Positions 6,467 to 8,392 of a stretch of 8,392 nt of DNA are shown piece by piece. The position numbers were made by a program, and so were the translations under genes. This DNA comes from JACMME01 sp051005015. Lineage in GTDB: Bacteria; Gemmatimonadota; Gemmatimonadetes; Gemmatimonadales; Gemmatimonadaceae. The notes below the pieces were generated by a model. That model ran no database searches. It worked only from the letters and a program-made list of their open reading frames with translations, and was not told where the DNA came from. Position 1 is the stretch's first letter; each line of letters begins with the position of its first letter. The stretch is from the NCBI GenBank assembly GCA_051005015.1, contig JBPCJT010000028.1, positions 1 through 8,392 of the forward strand, read 5' to 3'.

Positions 6467-7378
6467 ATGTCCGTCCGCCAACACCGCGACTTTCTCGCCA
6501 TACCCGACTTCTCGCGCGATGAGCTACTCAGCCTCTTCGATCTCGCCGAGTCGATGCGCACTGGGAGCTACAACCAGAAGCCCCTGGCTGGAAAGTCGCT
6601 CGCAATGATTTTCATGAAGCCTTCCACTCGAACCCGGGTTTCCTTCGAAGTAGGCATGTGGCAGCTCGGCGGACACGCGCTCTTTCTTTCGCCGCGTGAC
6701 ATTCAGCTCGGCCGCGGGGAGCCAATCGCCGACACGGCGCGCGTTCTGTCGCGCTACGTGGATGGAATCATGATCCGCACGTTCGCGCAGGCGGAAATCG
6801 AAGAGCTCGCCAGGCACGCTGATGTTCCTGTTATCAACGGCCTTACCGACCTTCTCCACCCCTGCCAGATCCTCGCCGACCTGCAAACCGTTCGTCAGCA
6901 CATTGGCGGCTGGGAAGGTAAAAAAATCGCCTGGATCGGCGACGGCAACAACATGGCGAATTCCTGGCTCAACGCGGCCTACCGGCTGGGCTTCGAGCTG
7001 GCTATCGCCTGTCCGGAAGGCTACGACCCCGATCCCATCATCCTCGCTCGCGCGCAGAGTGCCACCCTGGTGACCATGACACGCGAACCGCGTGAAGCGG
7101 CCGAAGGAGCGCACGTCATAAACACCGATGTTTGGGCTTCGATGGGACAGGAGGAGGAGCAGAAGATCAGAGAAAAGGCCTTCGCCGGCTACACGGTCGA
7201 TAACGCGCTGATGCAGCGTGCGGCGCGCGACGCGATCTTTCTCCACTGTCTGCCGGCGCATCGCGGGGAAGAGGTTGCCGCCGAAGTGATTGACGGTCCG
7301 CAGAGCCGCGTGTGGGACGAGGCCGAGAACCGGCTGCACATCCAAAAGGCAATCATGGCTGTGTTGATGGGAGACTAG
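6467..7378 (+). CDS. argF: Ornithine carbamoyltransferase (ArgF)
   Basis: Transfers the carbamoyl group from carbamoyl phosphate to ornithine, giving citrulline in arginine synthesis, in the cytoplasm. At 303 residues it is within the usual 300-335 range. The carbamoyl-phosphate site STRTR is at residues 53-57 and HPCQ at 131-134. The ornithine-binding region has Asp221 followed by SMG at 225-227. The catalytic Cys261 is in HCLPAHR (260-266). The SMG motif supports ornithine over acetylornithine as substrate. The start ATG 6467 begins the conserved N-terminus. Its leader is C/A-rich with no Shine-Dalgarno, and I find no clear -10 nearby. The 163-base gap from hslU and the repeated leader words suggest a separate transcription unit. 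No other arginine gene is in the window, so it may be an isolated anabolic copy. A catabolic role cannot be excluded, but the glycine-cleavage neighbour gives no support for it. Confidence 0.95.
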   Translation: MSVRQHRDFLAIPDFSRDELLSLFDLAESMRTGSYNQKPLAGKSLAMIFMKPSTRTRVSFEVGMWQLGGHALFLSPRDIQLGRGEPIADTARVLSRYVDGIMIRTFAQAEIEELARHADVPVINGLTDLLHPCQILADLQTVRQHIGGWEGKKIAWIGDGNNMANSWLNAAYRLGFELAIACPEGYDPDPIILARAQSATLVTMTREPREAAEGAHVINTDVWASMGQEEEQKIREKAFAGYTVDNALMQRAARDAIFLHCLPAHRGEEVAAEVIDGPQSRVWDEAENRLHIQKAIMAVLMGD

Positions 7379-7425
7379 TCCCCCGAGGGAAACCGCGCGC
7401 ATATTTGCCGCAATAATTCTCCGCT

Positions 7426-7429
7426 GGAG
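7426..7429 (+). promoter_or_regulatory. Shine-Dalgarno site GGAG for gcvT
   Basis: GGAG lies 10 bases before ATG 7440, acceptable but slightly long spacing. It supports ATG 7440 as the gcvT start. AATAAT at 7412-7417 nearby resembles a -10 but has no -35 partner. Confidence 0.5.
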
Positions 7430-7439
7430 CAGATCCGCG

Positions 7440-8392
7440 ATGTCTCAGTCCGCAACCTCTCACAATCTTCTGCGCACGCCGTTCCACGACGCACACATCG
7501 CGCTCGGGGCCAAAATGGTACCCTTTGCCGGCTATGAGATGCCGGTGCAGTATCCAGCGGGCATCACCGCGGAGCACAAGGCTGTGCGCGAGAGATGCGG
7601 CCTGTTCGACGTCAGTCACATGGGCGAGCTCGTGCTGCGCGGGGCGGGCGCAATTGACTTCGTCAACTACGTGACATCGAATGACGTCAACGCCCTCGCG
7701 GAGGGGCAGGTCCACTACTCGACAATCCTCAACGAGCGTGGCACCATCGAGGATGATTGCCTCGTCTACAGATTTCCCGATCGCGTCATGATGGTTGTCA
7801 ACGCCTCCAACCGCATCAAGGATCTTGAGCACATCCTGCGGCACAAGGAACGTTTCGATTGCACGATCGAGGACATCAGCGATGCCATCGCGCTCCTGGC
7901 GCTGCAGGGCCCGCGCGCAGCCGCAATCCTCCAGACGCTGACAGACACGGATCTGGGTGTCATCGGCTACTATCACTTCGCCGAGGGCAGCGTGGCGGGC
8001 ATGCCATCCGTGATTTCGCGCACCGGATACACGGGGGAAGACGGGTTCGAGTTGTATTTCGACCCCCGGTACGCAACAGACATATGGGACGCCCTTCTCG
8101 CGGCCGGTGAGGTCACCCCCGCGGGGCTCGGCGCCCGGGACACTCTCCGCCTCGAGATGGGCATGGCACTCTACGGCAACGACATCGATGACACTGTCAC
8201 GCCGCTGGAAGCAAACCTCGGCTGGCTGGTAAAGCTCGGGAAAGGCGCGTTCGTTGGCGGAGAAGCTCTCGCGCGCCAGAAAGCGGAGGGTGTTAAAAGA
8301 AAACTCGCTGGATTCACGTCGGAAGAGCGAACATTTCCTCGCCCCGGCTTTGGCGTATACCGGGACGGGGAGCAACACGGGCTGGTTCGCAG
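7440..8392 (+). CDS. gcvT: Aminomethyltransferase, glycine cleavage T-protein (GcvT), 3' end outside window
   Basis: Takes the aminomethyl group from lipoylated H-protein and, with tetrahydrofolate, gives 5,10-methylene-tetrahydrofolate and ammonia. The frame is open from ATG 7440 to the window end with no stop: 317 codons are visible out of the usual 360-370, so about 50 residues are missing. Family features seen are LRTPFHDAHIALGAKMVPFAG at the N-terminus (abbreviated by one or two residues in other members), then FDVSHMGE and the Asp pair at residues 105-106 (GTIEDD). This pair includes the expected catalytic Asp. RTGYTGEDGFELYF and LGARDTLRLEMGMALYG follow, which are folate-site segments. 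It lies 61 bases after argF. gcvH and gcvP are likely candidates beyond the window. The 341-residue frame on the opposite strand (7353-8378) is a shadow. Confidence 0.96.
   Translation, partial: MSQSATSHNLLRTPFHDAHIALGAKMVPFAGYEMPVQYPAGITAEHKAVRERCGLFDVSHMGELVLRGAGAIDFVNYVTSNDVNALAEGQVHYSTILNERGTIEDDCLVYRFPDRVMMVVNASNRIKDLEHILRHKERFDCTIEDISDAIALLALQGPRAAAILQTLTDTDLGVIGYYHFAEGSVAGMPSVISRTGYTGEDGFELYFDPRYATDIWDALLAAGEVTPAGLGARDTLRLEMGMALYGNDIDDTVTPLEANLGWLVKLGKGAFVGGEALARQKAEGVKRKLAGFTSEERTFPRPGFGVYRDGEQHGLVR

Noticed and set aside
7379..7390. TCCC-CCGA-GGGA stem after argF as a terminator
   Set aside because: The stem has only four base pairs and no T-run follows.
6524..7402. 292-residue open frame on the - strand
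   Set aside because: Shadow of argF; no family signature, and argF has all its catalytic motifs.
7353..8378. 341-residue open frame on the - strand
   Set aside because: It is antisense to gcvT, whose + strand frame from 7440 to the end carries clear GcvT motifs.
1..8392. CRISPR array, tRNA/rRNA gene, insertion sequence or phage-like cargo near the tyrosine recombinase
   Set aside because: No regularly spaced repeats, cloverleaf-like segments, transposase motifs or attachment-site repeats were seen; the recombinase sits in a conserved housekeeping operon, which fits a Xer role and not an integrase.

Overview
The window is an ordinary housekeeping stretch of a GC-rich bacterial chromosome. 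All eight genes lie on the + strand, and seven of them can be named. In order they are the 3' end of topA, trmFO, a XerC/D-type tyrosine recombinase gene, a small membrane-protein gene I do not recognise, hslV, hslU, argF and the 5' part of gcvT. I found no mobile element, CRISPR array, tRNA or rRNA, and no gene-free gap longer than about 165 bases.

The order topA-trmFO-xerC-hslV-hslU is the arrangement known from Bacillus and relatives (topA-gid-codV-clpQ-clpY, followed there by codY). The composition here is strongly GC-rich, Shine-Dalgarno sequences are mostly absent, codY is missing and argF-gcvT follows. This points away from Firmicutes and towards a deep-branching TrmFO-bearing phylum. 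Gemmatimonadota is my best guess, with Acidobacteriota or similar as alternatives. This is a low-confidence inference without database comparison.

Region by region. Bases 1-1076 encode the end of DNA topoisomerase I with four C-terminal zinc-ribbon-like modules. TrmFO (1096-2484) makes the folate-dependent m5U54 of tRNA. The recombinase gene begins in a 4-base GTGA overlap with the trmFO stop, so the two are probably translationally coupled. Its N-terminus carries about 50 residues before the conserved core and includes a run of eight C. A 127-residue three-helix membrane protein (3650-4033) is inserted between the recombinase and hslV. HslV (4135-4689) and HslU (4819-6303) form the ATP-dependent HslUV protease. 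hslV has an extended -10 promoter placed so that its mRNA should be leaderless. argF (6467-7378) encodes ornithine carbamoyltransferase, and gcvT (7440 to the window end) the T-protein of glycine cleavage.

TopA and Xer both act on chromosome topology and segregation, and HslUV performs protein quality control. TrmFO consumes 5,10-methylene-tetrahydrofolate, which GcvT produces, but their nearness may be accidental. The best candidates for something not described are in the small spaces: the leaderless hslV promoter, an AT-rich inverted repeat between hslV and hslU, a cluster of repeated CGCGGCAA words before argF, and the orphan membrane protein. I see no convincing new biological system.
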